Positions 18,466 to 27,931 are shown, counted from the stretch's first letter. The stretch: 48,967 nucleotides of DNA from Spirochaetia bacterium (GCA_029857955.1 JAOUFY010000015.1:1-48967), one strand, 5' to 3'. A program made the numbers and translations. Notes: generated from the letters alone by a model not told the origin.

Positions 18466-18494
18466 TTGACGGTCAGGTTTCAAAAAGACATAAC
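18466..18494 (+). promoter_or_regulatory. Probable sigma-70 promoter giving a leaderless cyclase mRNA
   Basis: TTGACG (18466-18471), a 17-nt spacer and CATAAC (18489-18494). Transcription would start near 18501, and the ATG is at 18503. The bases before the ATG (CCCCCGTAA) contain no Shine-Dalgarno, which agrees with a leaderless message. Confidence 0.5.
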
Positions 18495-18502
18495 CCCCGT
18501 AA

Positions 18503-20266
18503 ATGAGCATACGTACAAAAATTATTTTAATTTTCTCAATCATTACTGCTGTAATAGTCGGAGTATCATCAGGTATATCTTATACATTGATAAAAAACTC
18601 ACTAAAGGGTGAGCTGAAAGGACGAATTTTAGACATTGCTAAACTTGGAGCAACTTCCATAAATATACCTGCTTATAAAAGGTTGTATGAGCAAGTGTCT
18701 CCTGATTTAAGTGAATCTGAAATTAAAGAAATTGAGCAATCCGACGATTATAAGCTCATTTCAAATCAATTAAATTTAATACGCAACGTTGAAAAGGGTA
18801 TCATTCGATATGCGTATATAATGATTCCAGATAAAAATCCAAAAATTTCACGCTTTGTTGTAGACGCTGATGCACTGAGTTTAATTGCCGAGGCAAAAGA
18901 AAAGGGCAAAGCAACTGAAGAAATATCACATTTTGCTCAGGAGTTCGATATATCTGCAAATGAGATGAGATACTTAAAAAAAGCTATCGCAGAAAAAAAA
19001 CCAATTGTTGAAGATGAACTTACATACGATCAAGAGTATAATATAAGTGCGATCTCAGCATATGCTCCATTATACGACAAAGACGGTAAAACATTTCTTG
19101 GAATCATTGGAGTAGATATGAGCGACAAAAACATTAAAAATGCTTTAGAAAAATCGACCTTATTGTCATTAATTGTAATTCTTGTCAGTATCATCATTGC
19201 ATTTGTTGCTTCATTTTTTTCAGGAACCGTCATTACCAGCGGAATTATTGAACTTACTCGCGTTACAAAAGATTTTGCCAGTAAAAAGTTTGAATCACGC
19301 GCAAGAGTTTTAACCAAAGACGAGGTTGGTCAACTTGGCTCAAGTTTTAACGTTATGGCACAAACCATACAGGATTATGCCCGCCATCTCGAACAACTTT
19401 TAACCGCGTACAATCACTTTGTACCGCATACATTTTTAAAGCTTCTTGGCAAAGAAAGCATCATTGATGTCAAACTTGGCGATCAGGTGCAGGAAGAAAT
19501 GTCCATTTTATTCTCTGATATACGTTCTTTTACTGTGCTTTCAGAAAGTATGACGCCGCGAGAAAATTTTAATTTTATCAATGCCTATCTTAGAAGGGTA
19601 GGGCCAGTGATTCGCAATAATAATGGTATTATTGATAAGTATATTGGCGACGCAGTAATGGCTCTTTTCCCCATTCAGGCAGATGATGCGGTTTTAAGCG
19701 GGATTCAAATGCAACGCAGGGTTCGGGAGTACAACGAAGAACGTGCAAAAGCAGGTTACAAACCACTGGCTATAGGAATTGGTATTCATACAGGAAAGCT
19801 CATGCTTGGTACGGTGGGCGAGTCAGAAAGAATGAACGGAACCGTTATTTCAGATTCTGTAAATCTAGCTTCAAGACTGGAAGGAGCGACCAAAGTCTAT
19901 AAAGCAGGTATTGTGATCAGTGAAGATACATTAAATAACTTAAAAGATTCTGCAAATTATTCGGTTAGGCTTCTTGATAAAATTCGTGTAAAAGGTAAAA
20001 AAGAACCGGTTTCTATTTACGAAGTATTTGACGGCGATGAAGAAGATGTTATCGAATGGAAAATAAAAACAAGAGATAAATTAAATGAAGCGATCCACCT
20101 GTATTTATTAAAAAATTTCGATAAATCTCTCGTTATATTAAATGAATTATTTGCACTAAATAATAACGATGAACTTGTAAAAATTTACATTCAAAGAAGT
20201 AATTATTTTATTGCGAATGGTGTTCCGCTTGACTGGGATGGAGTCATGACCATGACTTCAAAATAG
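18503..20266 (+). CDS. Membrane class III adenylate cyclase with extracytoplasmic sensor and HAMP domain
   Basis: Domain order: transmembrane helix 1 (7-29), extracytoplasmic sensor region (30-215, probably Cache-like), helix 2 (218-240), HAMP (240-295), class III cyclase (about 330-500) and a helical tail. The catalytic metal residues are present in FSDIRSF (Asp339) and GDAVMALF (Asp383). The substrate-fixing Lys379 (IDKYIGD) and Asp451 (SDSVNLASRLE) point to ATP rather than GTP, and Asn454/Arg458 are the transition-state pair. The enzyme should therefore make cAMP in response to an external signal. The ATG is preceded by no ribosome site but by a close promoter. The gene stands alone, divergent from kup. 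Confidence 0.92.
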   Translation: MSIRTKIILIFSIITAVIVGVSSGISYTLIKNSLKGELKGRILDIAKLGATSINIPAYKRLYEQVSPDLSESEIKEIEQSDDYKLISNQLNLIRNVEKGIIRYAYIMIPDKNPKISRFVVDADALSLIAEAKEKGKATEEISHFAQEFDISANEMRYLKKAIAEKKPIVEDELTYDQEYNISAISAYAPLYDKDGKTFLGIIGVDMSDKNIKNALEKSTLLSLIVILVSIIIAFVASFFSGTVITSGIIELTRVTKDFASKKFESRARVLTKDEVGQLGSSFNVMAQTIQDYARHLEQLLTAYNHFVPHTFLKLLGKESIIDVKLGDQVQEEMSILFSDIRSFTVLSESMTPRENFNFINAYLRRVGPVIRNNNGIIDKYIGDAVMALFPIQADDAVLSGIQMQRRVREYNEERAKAGYKPLAIGIGIHTGKLMLGTVGESERMNGTVISDSVNLASRLEGATKVYKAGIVISEDTLNNLKDSANYSVRLLDKIRVKGKKEPVSIYEVFDGDEEDVIEWKIKTRDKLNEAIHLYLLKNFDKSLVILNELFALNNNDELVKIYIQRSNYFIANGVPLDWDGVMTMTSK

Positions 20267-20337
20267 TCATTAGCAAGTTGATTTTATTTTGACTCAATAC
20301 AACCTTATTGAAGCAGACTAAGAGGGGCTTCCTTTAT

Positions 20338-20862
20338 TTAAAAACGGACAACTTCTGACCGGTTTTTTAAATCATTTAACCAATTCACCAGTAATTGTTT
20401 GTGCTTTTTTGAAGATAAAAAATTCATAAAAAAACCATCTCTGGATTCAGATAAAGTAACTCTGGTCTTGTTTTTACCAAGCGATTCCAGTTTCCAGACA
20501 ATTATAGAGCGATATGCCATTGACTTTGAAAACCATGCCAGTTTTTCAGGGGGATCAAAATAATGCACTGAAGAATTTATTTTTTTTCCCCATCTCCATG
20601 CAAAATTATCGCCTTTGAAAGTAATTCCATTAGCAAGTGATTTTGTAATTTCGGGATTCCAGTTTGGCCAATCAGGAATGTTCGTGATTATATCCCAAAC
20701 GTATTTTTCAGAGGCATCAATTTCAATTGTAGCGGTACTGATGAGAGCGCCATCAGGGTTTATAGTACCGTTATCTGCAATTTTTCTCAGGGCATTGTCC
20801 CTTGGCGCGCAGTTTATAATTAAAGCAAACCATATAAAAGTAATAAAATATATTTTTTTCAT
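20338..20862 (-). CDS. SRPBCC-domain lipoprotein
   Basis: I chose the ATG at 20862, which has AGGG about 5 nt upstream; the frame begins 15 nt earlier. The N-terminus is a lipoprotein signal (MKKIYFITFIWFALIIN before Cys18), with the relaxed lipobox seen in spirochaetes. The mature part begins helical, then has the START-like polyketide-cyclase pattern: IDASEKYVWDIITNIPDWPNWNPEI, HYFDPPEKLAWFS and KTRVTLSES. SRPBCC domains bind hydrophobic ligands in a deep pocket. An envelope-anchored ligand-binding or lipid-handling role is a reasonable inference. It is divergent from the thioredoxin-like lipoprotein gene 128 nt away. Confidence 0.78.
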   Translation of the reverse strand: MKKIYFITFIWFALIINCAPRDNALRKIADNGTINPDGALISTATIEIDASEKYVWDIITNIPDWPNWNPEITKSLANGITFKGDNFAWRWGKKINSSVHYFDPPEKLAWFSKSMAYRSIIVWKLESLGKNKTRVTLSESRDGFFMNFLSSKKHKQLLVNWLNDLKNRSEVVRF

Positions 20863-20989
20863 TAACCCTGCCTGCATTTCAAGGTGCTGTTGTCAATGAT
20901 AATGCATATGACACATGAATTTGCCCCTCTCCTCCCGATCTTTTGACTATAAGTTTGACAATTTGATTCGCAAATAAATCAAAGTACTT

Positions 20990-21529
20990 ATGAAAAAATT
21001 ATTGGTTTTAATGATCGTTTTTGCCGGATATTGCAAAGCTCCCACTAATTTCTGGAATCCAGTCGGGGAGTTTCCACTTCTTGAGAAAAACGGCGTACTT
21101 AGTAAAGATGTAAAAAATAATTTTAGTTTGCAAACCGTTGACAATCAATATGATACTCTTTTGATTAATTTTTTTGCTCCAGATTGTAAACCATGTATAA
21201 TTGAAGTTCCTGATTTAAAAAAAATATACCAAAACATTCAGTTAAAAAAGAACATTAAATTTATCGGAATTGGATCAAGGCTTTCATCGTTATCTGATGA
21301 AGAAGTTGTCGATGTAAATTTAATTGCGCCTGAAATTTATAAATTCAGTCAAGCATACAAACTTGATTATCCTACCTACGTCGCACGAACAAAAGATTTA
21401 AAAAACTATGGCTTAACCGGTTTTCCAGAAACTTTTATTTTATATAGAAATGTTAACGGGCAATGGTATGTGAAACGTAAATTTGTCGGCATGATTACCG
21501 AAAAAGATGTAAATCCATTTTTAAAATAA
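20990..21529 (+). CDS. TlpA/ResA-like thioredoxin-fold lipoprotein
   Basis: The signal peptide ends in FAGYC (Cys15), a plausible spirochaetal lipobox, so the protein is probably membrane-tethered in the periplasm. The active-site motif is CKPC at 66-69 in NFFAPDCKPC, and the fold continues with FIGIG and the conserved cis-Pro region GFPETFILYR. These mark a TlpA/ResA/DsbE-type thiol reductant used in cytochrome c maturation or general periplasmic disulfide reduction. No cytochrome assembly gene lies nearby. It runs 16 nt ahead of the YggS-type gene on the same strand and is probably co-transcribed with it. Confidence 0.83.
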   Translation: MKKLLVLMIVFAGYCKAPTNFWNPVGEFPLLEKNGVLSKDVKNNFSLQTVDNQYDTLLINFFAPDCKPCIIEVPDLKKIYQNIQLKKNIKFIGIGSRLSSLSDEEVVDVNLIAPEIYKFSQAYKLDYPTYVARTKDLKNYGLTGFPETFILYRNVNGQWYVKRKFVGMITEKDVNPFLK

Positions 21530-21545
21530 TTTATTTTTATTCATT

Positions 21546-22259
21546 ATGATAACTGAACAGGTTGCCAGGAATAACTTGGAGAATTTAAAAAAAGAAATAA
21601 AACAAATTACTGACCGTGATATAAAAATTATCGGAGTAACGAAAACCCACCCTGAGTCAATATATGAATTGTGTTTAAATATAGGGATTGATCATATTGG
21701 AGAAAACCGTATTCAGGAACTATGCAGAAAAAACCAGGTTTATCCGGCTGCCAGACAAAAACTTAAGATCCATCTGATCGGGACATTGCAGGTAAATAAA
21801 GTAAAATTTTTAACAAGTAATGTGGATTCACTTGATACTTTATCTTCAGCAGAAACTTTACAAAAAATAAATGAACGTTGGAACAATGCGACCCCGCTAA
21901 GTCTTTTGCTGCAAGTGAATTGCACAGGCGAAGAACAAAAGGGAGGTCTTACATATAAAGAAAAAGATGAAATTTTTCGTCTGGTAAAATTATGTACTAC
22001 ATTTGAAAACGTAAAACTGGAAGGACTTATGACAATGGGCCCGACACCAGCTATAAGCTACGACATCAATAACCCTGCTTATATCGAAGATACTAAAGTA
22101 TCGTTTTCACGTTTAGCAACCATTCGAGACGAAGTACAAGATCATCTTAAAATCGACTTACCCCGTCTTTCAATGGGAATGAGTCATGATTATAAAATAG
22201 CCATCGAACATGGAGCCACTGAAATTCGCATTGGCTCACTTTTATTCGGGTATCGATGA
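21546..22259 (+). CDS. YggS-family pyridoxal-phosphate homeostasis protein
   Basis: The 237 residues form the single TIM-barrel PLP domain of the YggS/PLPBP family. The PLP lysine is Lys33 (GVTKTHP). HLIGTLQVNK matches the family HxIGxLQxNK, and the C-terminal phosphate-binding segment SMGMSHDYKIAIEHGATEIRIGSLLFG is highly typical. Members bind PLP without a known catalytic reaction and affect amino-acid and vitamin B6 balance. An insertion around residues 165-185 (TPAISYDINNPAYIED) between the MGP loop and the next helix is slightly longer than in E. coli. It ends 10 nt from the recA stop on the other strand. Confidence 0.92.
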   Translation: MITEQVARNNLENLKKEIKQITDRDIKIIGVTKTHPESIYELCLNIGIDHIGENRIQELCRKNQVYPAARQKLKIHLIGTLQVNKVKFLTSNVDSLDTLSSAETLQKINERWNNATPLSLLLQVNCTGEEQKGGLTYKEKDEIFRLVKLCTTFENVKLEGLMTMGPTPAISYDINNPAYIEDTKVSFSRLATIRDEVQDHLKIDLPRLSMGMSHDYKIAIEHGATEIRIGSLLFGYR

Positions 22260-22269
22260 ACTTGGAGGT

Positions 22270-23361
22270 TTAACCGACTTCTTTTTCAACGAGAATTTCT
22301 GCGCCTTGTGATTCTGCTTTATCAGTGATTTTCTCATTTACAACCGGAATTAAATTTTCTGCCGCAAGTTTTCGAATTTCAAGTTCAAGCTTGTTGGTAA
22401 CATCCGGATTTTGAATGAGAAATTGTCGAGCATTCTCTTTTCCCTGGCCCATACGCGTTTCGCCATAAGAATACCATGTTCCTGATTTAGCAATTAAACT
22501 AAAATTAACAGCTTCATCAAGTACACATGCTTCTCTGGATATGCCTTTGTCAAAATACACGTCAAATTCAACTTTACGAAATGGAGGAGCTACTTTATTT
22601 TTAACAACTTTTACACGAACTCTTCCGCCAATTACATCTTCTCCTTTTGTAAGTGATTCAATTCTGCGAATATCAAGACGTACCGAGGCATAAAATTTTA
22701 ATGCATTTCCGCCGGTAGTAGTTTCCGGCGAACCAAACATAACTCCTATTTTCATTCGGATTTGATTAATAAATACAAGAATTGTATTGCTTTTTTGAAT
22801 TGCTCCGGTTAGTTTTCTAAGAGCCTGGCTCATTAGACGAGCTTGAAGACCCATATGAGCGTCGCCCATGTCGCCTTCAATTTCTGCTCGTGGCACCAAT
22901 GCAGCTACAGAGTCAATGACTATTATATCAAGTGCATTTGAACGAATCAAAGCTTCTGCAATCTCAAGGGCCTGTTCACCGGAATCAGGTTGAGAAACAA
23001 GGAGTTCATCAACATTAACGCCGAGTCTTTTTGCGTAAGATGGATCCAGAGCATGTTCAGCATCAATGAAAGCGGCCATACCGCCAAGTTTTTGGGCTTC
23101 AGCGATGGCATGTAATGTAAGCGTTGTCTTACCAGATGATTCGGGACCGTAAACTTCAATCACGCGACCACGAGGGAACCCGCCAATACCAAGAGCAAGG
23201 TCAAGGGGTAATGAACCAGTAGAAATGGCTTCAATATTTGCTTTGTAGTTGCCACCCATTTTAATTACGGCGCCTTTTCCAAATTGTTTCTCAATATTTA
23301 ATAAGGCTTGGTCAAGAGCCTTGGATTTATCATTATTTACAGTTGCAGTTTTTGGGTTCAT
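22270..23361 (-). CDS. recA: Recombinase RecA
   Basis: The core is unmistakable: Walker [10 protein letters not shown] (72-80), [51 protein letters not shown] and loop 2 [27 protein letters not shown]. From the ATG at 23361 the protein has 363 residues, the normal RecA size, with GAGG 5 nt upstream. The frame stays open to 23526, and a second ATG at 23487 has an even stronger GGGAGG site; that would add a 42-residue low-complexity extension. RecA forms the ATP-dependent strand-exchange filament and triggers LexA cleavage. I found no convincing LexA box upstream, only an imperfect palindrome ATATCCTTAAAGATAT near 23510-23526. Confidence 0.98.
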   Translation of the reverse strand: MNPKTATVNNDKSKALDQALLNIEKQFGKGAVIKMGGNYKANIEAISTGSLPLDLALGIGGFPRGRVIEVYGPESSGKTTLTLHAIAEAQKLGGMAAFIDAEHALDPSYAKRLGVNVDELLVSQPDSGEQALEIAEALIRSNALDIIVIDSVAALVPRAEIEGDMGDAHMGLQARLMSQALRKLTGAIQKSNTILVFINQIRMKIGVMFGSPETTTGGNALKFYASVRLDIRRIESLTKGEDVIGGRVRVKVVKNKVAPPFRKVEFDVYFDKGISREACVLDEAVNFSLIAKSGTWYSYGETRMGQGKENARQFLIQNPDVTNKLELEIRKLAAENLIPVVNEKITDKAESQGAEILVEKEVG

Positions 23362-23487
23362 TTTTTCCTCGATATTTAATGCCGTTGATTTGGGTGTTTG
23401 ACTCTGCCCCTCAGACAATTTACCTGAAACATTATGTCGGATTTGAACTCTATTGTCAAACACTTTATTCAAAGATGAATCTTTCAT
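23362..23487 (-). other. Possible in-frame N-terminal extension of RecA
   Basis: From the ATG at 23487 (SD GGGAGG, about 6 nt away) the frame runs 42 codons without a stop into the standard RecA start. The encoded peptide is polar and Ser/Lys/Gln-rich and not part of the conserved RecA fold. Either it is translated as an extended isoform, or the first ATG is a leader start that reinitiates at 23361. Confidence 0.5.
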
Positions 23488-23630
23488 TTTTTTCCTCCCG
23501 AAAATCAATATCCTTAAAGATATCAATTGTACTCACATTCATTATTCACTTTTTTTGAGATATTTTACATATAAATAAAAAATATTTTAAAATTTGGAAA
23601 AAAAGTACATCGGTAAGGTTTAAAAAATAT

Positions 23631-25382
23631 TCAAGAGGCGTTCTGAAGATGTTCATTATAGAAACTTACCCTGTTTCGACCTTCAGCCTTGGCCTGGTAC
23701 ATTGCAATATCTGCCCATTTTAATATGTCTTCAGCGCTATTTTCATGATTGTAAAACATCACAACCCCAATACTGGAGGTACATTGATACTCAATCGTAA
23801 TTTCTTTTAAGTTTTCTTGTTTGTAAAGGAACTTGTGTGGTTCTGCAAGTTTAAGTCTAATTTTATCGGCAATGATCGATGCAATATTTTCTGCTTTTTC
23901 CTTATTCGTATCTAATTCGGTGAGCATTATGATAAATTCGTCGCCGCCAAAACGTGAAACAGTATCAATTTCTCGAACACAGCTGTTGATGCGCTGAGCG
24001 ACTTCAACAAGTAACATATCACCTGCATTGTGCCCGTATTTATCATTAAGCGGTTTAAATTTATCAAGATCTAGAAACATAACTGCGCTATATTTTCCGC
24101 TTCTTTTTCCTGCAACCATTGCCTGACCAAGACGGTCATTTAAGAGTCTCCGATTTGGCAATTTGGTGAGCGCATCGAAATCTGCCAGTTGACGAAAATA
24201 GCTTTCACTTTCCAGTAAAACATTTTCATGAATTTTTCTCTGTGTAATATCTTCCGTTATTCCCATTATTTTTTCAATGGTCCCGTTTCTGTTTTTTAAT
24301 GGCACAAAACATGATTTAAGTATCCGGTATCGGTTTGAGTTAAACTTAAATTCAAAATGAGACGTCTCACCTATATATGACTTATTAAGCAATTCTTCAA
24401 TTCTATTTTTGTCTACCTCGCTTACTGAATCAAGATAAAAAAGCTTTCTAGCCTCATCTTCGTCGGCAAGATCCATCATTTCCAAACCTGCTTTATTCAT
24501 AGAAATGATTTTTCCCTGTAGATTAATCTCGTGAATACACATGGGAGAATTTTCAATCAATAAACGATAACGTTGTTCACTTTCACGCAAAGCGTCTTCA
24601 GAATTTTTACGTTCGGTAATATCCCTTACAAAAGCGCTGAAAAAAGTTTCTTCTTTATTGCGAATAACAGAAATGGTAAGTTCTGCAGAAAATGTTGTCT
24701 GATCGCTGCGCATTGCAATGGTTTCTATATGGTTACCTATAATATGACTTTTGCCTGTTTTTAAAAACCGGTTAAGACCATTTTTATGCGCCTCTCTTAA
24801 TTCCGGCGGAATAATTAAATCAGATAAACTTTTACCTATTGCATAATCAGTCTTGTAACCAAAAATTTTCTCGGCTTCAGGATTCCAGGTGGTGATTAAT
24901 CCAGCGCTATCCATACCAATGATCGCATCGCTTGCTGAATTTAAAATATTTCGTATAAGTTCTTCGCTTTGATACAATTGAATTTCATACTCCATACGAA
25001 TTTTTGCGTCATTCTCTTCTTGAATTATCCTTTTAATCGCGGCGGGCAGTCGGACAAGTCTGTCTTTAAGTATATAATCTCTTGCTCCAAGTTGAAGTAA
25101 TTCTATGGCCTTTTCTTCTCCGATTGCTCCGGAAACTACGATTAACGGAATAAACGGGTAGTTTTGATTTACATATTTAAGCGCATCAAGACCAGAATAT
25201 AAAGGAAGATTATAATCAGACAAGATAATATCAGGCTTAAAATCACGTAGTGCTTTCTGAAAGTCAGATTCATTATCTATACATAAAAATGAAAATGAAA
25301 TAGAATTTTTTTTCAATATGCGGATTAATAATTCAACATCCACAGGGTTATCTTCCAATAGTAAAATACGAAGTTCTTTCAT
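23631..25382 (-). CDS. Response-regulator diguanylate cyclase (REC-PAS-PAS-GGDEF)
   Basis: Domains in order: a receiver (1-125) with the acidic pair Glu10/Asp11, phospho-acceptor Asp56 (LSDYNLP) and the Lys of ILKDRL; two PAS domains (about 140-265 and 270-390), the second announced by ESEQRYRLLIENSPMCI; then GGDEF (about 410-583). The active motif GGDEF is intact at 479-483, and the product-inhibition I-site RxxD (REID, 470-473) lies five residues before it. It should make c-di-GMP and be feedback-inhibited. The partner kinase gene is 17 nt upstream on the same strand, so the pair is very likely one two-component unit. No EAL domain is present. Confidence 0.93.
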   Translation of the reverse strand: MKELRILLLEDNPVDVELLIRILKKNSISFSFLCIDNESDFQKALRDFKPDIILSDYNLPLYSGLDALKYVNQNYPFIPLIVVSGAIGEEKAIELLQLGARDYILKDRLVRLPAAIKRIIQEENDAKIRMEYEIQLYQSEELIRNILNSASDAIIGMDSAGLITTWNPEAEKIFGYKTDYAIGKSLSDLIIPPELREAHKNGLNRFLKTGKSHIIGNHIETIAMRSDQTTFSAELTISVIRNKEETFFSAFVRDITERKNSEDALRESEQRYRLLIENSPMCIHEINLQGKIISMNKAGLEMMDLADEDEARKLFYLDSVSEVDKNRIEELLNKSYIGETSHFEFKFNSNRYRILKSCFVPLKNRNGTIEKIMGITEDITQRKIHENVLLESESYFRQLADFDALTKLPNRRLLNDRLGQAMVAGKRSGKYSAVMFLDLDKFKPLNDKYGHNAGDMLLVEVAQRINSCVREIDTVSRFGGDEFIIMLTELDTNKEKAENIASIIADKIRLKLAEPHKFLYKQENLKEITIEYQCTSSIGVVMFYNHENSAEDILKWADIAMYQAKAEGRNRVSFYNEHLQNAS

Positions 25383-25399
25383 AATTATATCTACCCTTA

Positions 25400-26926
25400 T
25401 TATAATAATACACTCTTTAATGGAATTGAAAAATAAAAAGTTGCACCTTTACCAGTCTCTCCTTCTGCCCAAACTTTACCCCCATGTCGATTTACAATGC
25501 GTTTAACAATAGCAAGACCAATTCCTGTTCCTTCAAACTCATTTTGACTATGTAAGCGTTTAAATACATTAAATAATTTATCCATGTATTTCATGTCAAA
25601 ACCCGCGCCATTATCCCTGACGTGATAAATTATATGATTGCCTTCAATTTTACCGCTGATATCAATTTGCGCTTTTTCGACTTTTGAAGAAAATTTCACT
25701 GCATTTAAAACAAGATTTTCAAACACCTGATGTATCAATGCCCGATCACAAAAAGCTTTTGGTAAATTACCAACATGAATACTTGTTGAATGATCTTTGA
25801 TTTGCGGCTTAATTTTTTCAAGAACATCATTTACAACACCTTCTATATCAACATCATACCGCGATAATTCTGTTTGACCAGTACTTGAAAAATGTAAAAT
25901 ATCATCGATTAAATCAGACATGTGTTTTGTATTTTTACGAACAATATTTAAAATACGGATTCCTTCTTCATCAAGTTTACCGGAATAGTTCTCCAAAAGG
26001 ATCAATGAAAATCCGTCAATTGCGCGAAGTGGAGTCCGAAGGTCATGAGAAACAGAATAAGAAAATGTTTGCAGTTCATTGTTTACAAATTCAAGTTCGG
26101 CTGTTCGCTTTTTTACTCGTAATTCCAGCACTTCATTTAATTGTTGAATTTCTTCGTTTGAACGTTTCAGTTGCTCTTCGGTAAATGATCGGGCATCGCT
26201 GAGTTTTTGATTTCTTCGATACCATACGATTATTGAAACCAGGCCAGTTACCCAGATTAAAAGATGCGATATTATTAAATAAACAATATTATTTTCCCGT
26301 CCCTTTCTAAAAAAATCCAGCGGCGCTTTACTGCTGATACCTCCTCGAATATCGCCAACCTTGTATCCTTGATGGTTATGACATTTCAGACAACCTTCTT
26401 CTACAATTAATGGGCGAATTAGTCTTAAATACTCCCTGCCGTTAATTTTTTGAACTTGTAAGAGTTCTCTTTGGTCAGTATTAAAAATTTTTAATGCATT
26501 TTCCTCCCATGCATCGGGTTTGTTTTTTGGATTAAGAAGTTTCAGACTGGTGAGATGGGTTTTCATTCCAAACTCTTCAGGATAGTCTTCCTGGATCTGG
26601 CGTAAAATATATGCAGGATTCATCAAGGTCAAGGGTTGACCATTTGTTGTCATAATATCTCTATTCGGAATGTTAAGATAGGGATTGGGAGGAGTATGCC
26701 GTGTTGGTTTTACATAAACACCCCCGTGAGATGTACCCCAAAGACGAATACTTAAGTCTTTATGGATGCTAGCCCTCAGCGCGGCAGCGGCTGTTTCCTG
26801 AATTTCGTTTTCTACGGCATATATGTTCCAGCAAAGTGATAAAATGATTAAGATAGACCAGATTACGATCATAACTTTATATTCATTTATAACAATATTA
26901 AACTTTATGTTTTTATGCGTATCCAT
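25400..26926 (-). CDS. Sensor histidine kinase with a CxxCH (DUF3365/Tll0287-like) periplasmic domain
   Basis: A signal-anchor helix (about 18-38) is followed by a periplasmic domain (40-208) holding CLKCH at 179-183, a c-type heme attachment motif. The surrounding text (IRPLIVEEGCLKCH, then GDIRGGIS) matches DUF3365/Tll0287-like sensors. A second helix (213-235) leads through a coiled coil (243-285) to HisKA with phospho-His294 (SVSHDLRTPL). The HATPase part has the N-box (VFENLVLNAVKFSS), the G1 box (DNGAGF) and the G2 box (GTGIGLAIVKRI). The likely input is redox state or a small gas ligand at the heme. A GAGG site lies 4 nt before the ATG. It is divergent from the CDF transporter. Confidence 0.92.
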   Translation of the reverse strand: MDTHKNIKFNIVINEYKVMIVIWSILIILSLCWNIYAVENEIQETAAAALRASIHKDLSIRLWGTSHGGVYVKPTRHTPPNPYLNIPNRDIMTTNGQPLTLMNPAYILRQIQEDYPEEFGMKTHLTSLKLLNPKNKPDAWEENALKIFNTDQRELLQVQKINGREYLRLIRPLIVEEGCLKCHNHQGYKVGDIRGGISSKAPLDFFRKGRENNIVYLIISHLLIWVTGLVSIIVWYRRNQKLSDARSFTEEQLKRSNEEIQQLNEVLELRVKKRTAELEFVNNELQTFSYSVSHDLRTPLRAIDGFSLILLENYSGKLDEEGIRILNIVRKNTKHMSDLIDDILHFSSTGQTELSRYDVDIEGVVNDVLEKIKPQIKDHSTSIHVGNLPKAFCDRALIHQVFENLVLNAVKFSSKVEKAQIDISGKIEGNHIIYHVRDNGAGFDMKYMDKLFNVFKRLHSQNEFEGTGIGLAIVKRIVNRHGGKVWAEGETGKGATFYFSIPLKSVLL

Positions 26927-27022
26927 TTAGCCTCAGATTTTTATTAAATATACCAATAAAAAGTAATATAAAACAAGTCTTTTTACTAATTGACTGTATG
27001 TTACTACAATCATTTTTTAATT

Positions 27023-27931
27023 ATGGACTCTCATACTTCTTCAACAAAAGCAATTTTATATGCATTTTCAGCTAATTTAGGTATTGCCGTTGCCAAGGGA
27101 ATCGGCGCCTTTATAACAGGCTCTGGAAGTATGCTGGCTGAAACCATTCATTCTCTTGCAGATTGCGGCAACCAGATACTTTTGTTTTTTGGAATGAAGA
27201 ATTCACAAAAGCCGCCAACAAAGGATCACCCCTTTGGGTTTGGAAAATCAATTTACTTCTGGAGCTTTATTGTCGCCATGATGTTATTTAGTCTGGGAGG
27301 AATATTTTCTGCTTATGAAGGAGTTAAAAAAGTCCAAAGTCCTGAAGAAATTTCAAATCCCGTGATTGCATTAATAATTTTAGGAGTTTCTATTGTCCTT
27401 GAATCGTTTAGCCTGGCTGGGGCAATGAAAGAAATAAAAATAATCCGTTTGGGTAAATCACTGGGAGAATGGATTAAGACAACAAGAAGCGCTGAGCTTT
27501 TGGTTGTTTTTGCCGAGGACGCTGCAGCTATTTTGGGTCTGATTTTGGCCTTTATATTTGTTGTATTGACGATTTTAACCGGTAACCCCATATTTGATGC
27601 TATTGGATCAATCTGCATTGGAATCATTTTATTGATCATAGCTTTTTTTCTAATGATACGTATTCAAGCGTTGATCATTGGACGAAGCGCCGATCCTGAA
27701 CTGCAAGGTTTCATTGAAAATGAAATTAAAAAAGATAAAAATATTTTAGAAATATTCAATGTAATTACACTGCAAATGGGAGCTCAAATTATGCTCTCGG
27801 CAAAAATTCGAATGAACGAAAAATTAACAATTAAACAGGCTTGTATAGCAATCAATACCCTGGAAGTTAAAATTAAAAATAAATTTCCAGAAATTCGCTG
27901 GAGTTTTATCGAACCGGATATTAAAAATTAA
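27023..27931 (+). CDS. Cation diffusion facilitator transporter, SLC30A9-like subgroup
   Basis: About six membrane helices and a short cytosolic tail, 302 residues from the ATG at 27023 (the frame extends to TTG 26990). The helix 2 site is HSLAD (His43, Asp47), standard for CDF proteins. In helix 5 the usual HxxxD is replaced by FAEDAAAILG. This acidic variant is the one I associate with the SLC30A9/ZnT9 branch. CDF proteins export divalent metals in exchange for protons across the inner membrane. The altered site suggests different metal selection, but the ion cannot be named from sequence. Single gene, divergent from the histidine kinase. Confidence 0.88.
   Translation: MDSHTSSTKAILYAFSANLGIAVAKGIGAFITGSGSMLAETIHSLADCGNQILLFFGMKNSQKPPTKDHPFGFGKSIYFWSFIVAMMLFSLGGIFSAYEGVKKVQSPEEISNPVIALIILGVSIVLESFSLAGAMKEIKIIRLGKSLGEWIKTTRSAELLVVFAEDAAAILGLILAFIFVVLTILTGNPIFDAIGSICIGIILLIIAFFLMIRIQALIIGRSADPELQGFIENEIKKDKNILEIFNVITLQMGAQIMLSAKIRMNEKLTIKQACIAINTLEVKIKNKFPEIRWSFIEPDIKN

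Noticed and set aside
23488..23630. SOS/LexA box upstream of recA
   Set aside because: No match to CTGT-N8-ACAG, CGAAC-N4-GTTCG or TTTG-N5-CAAA; only an imperfect AT-rich palindrome is present.
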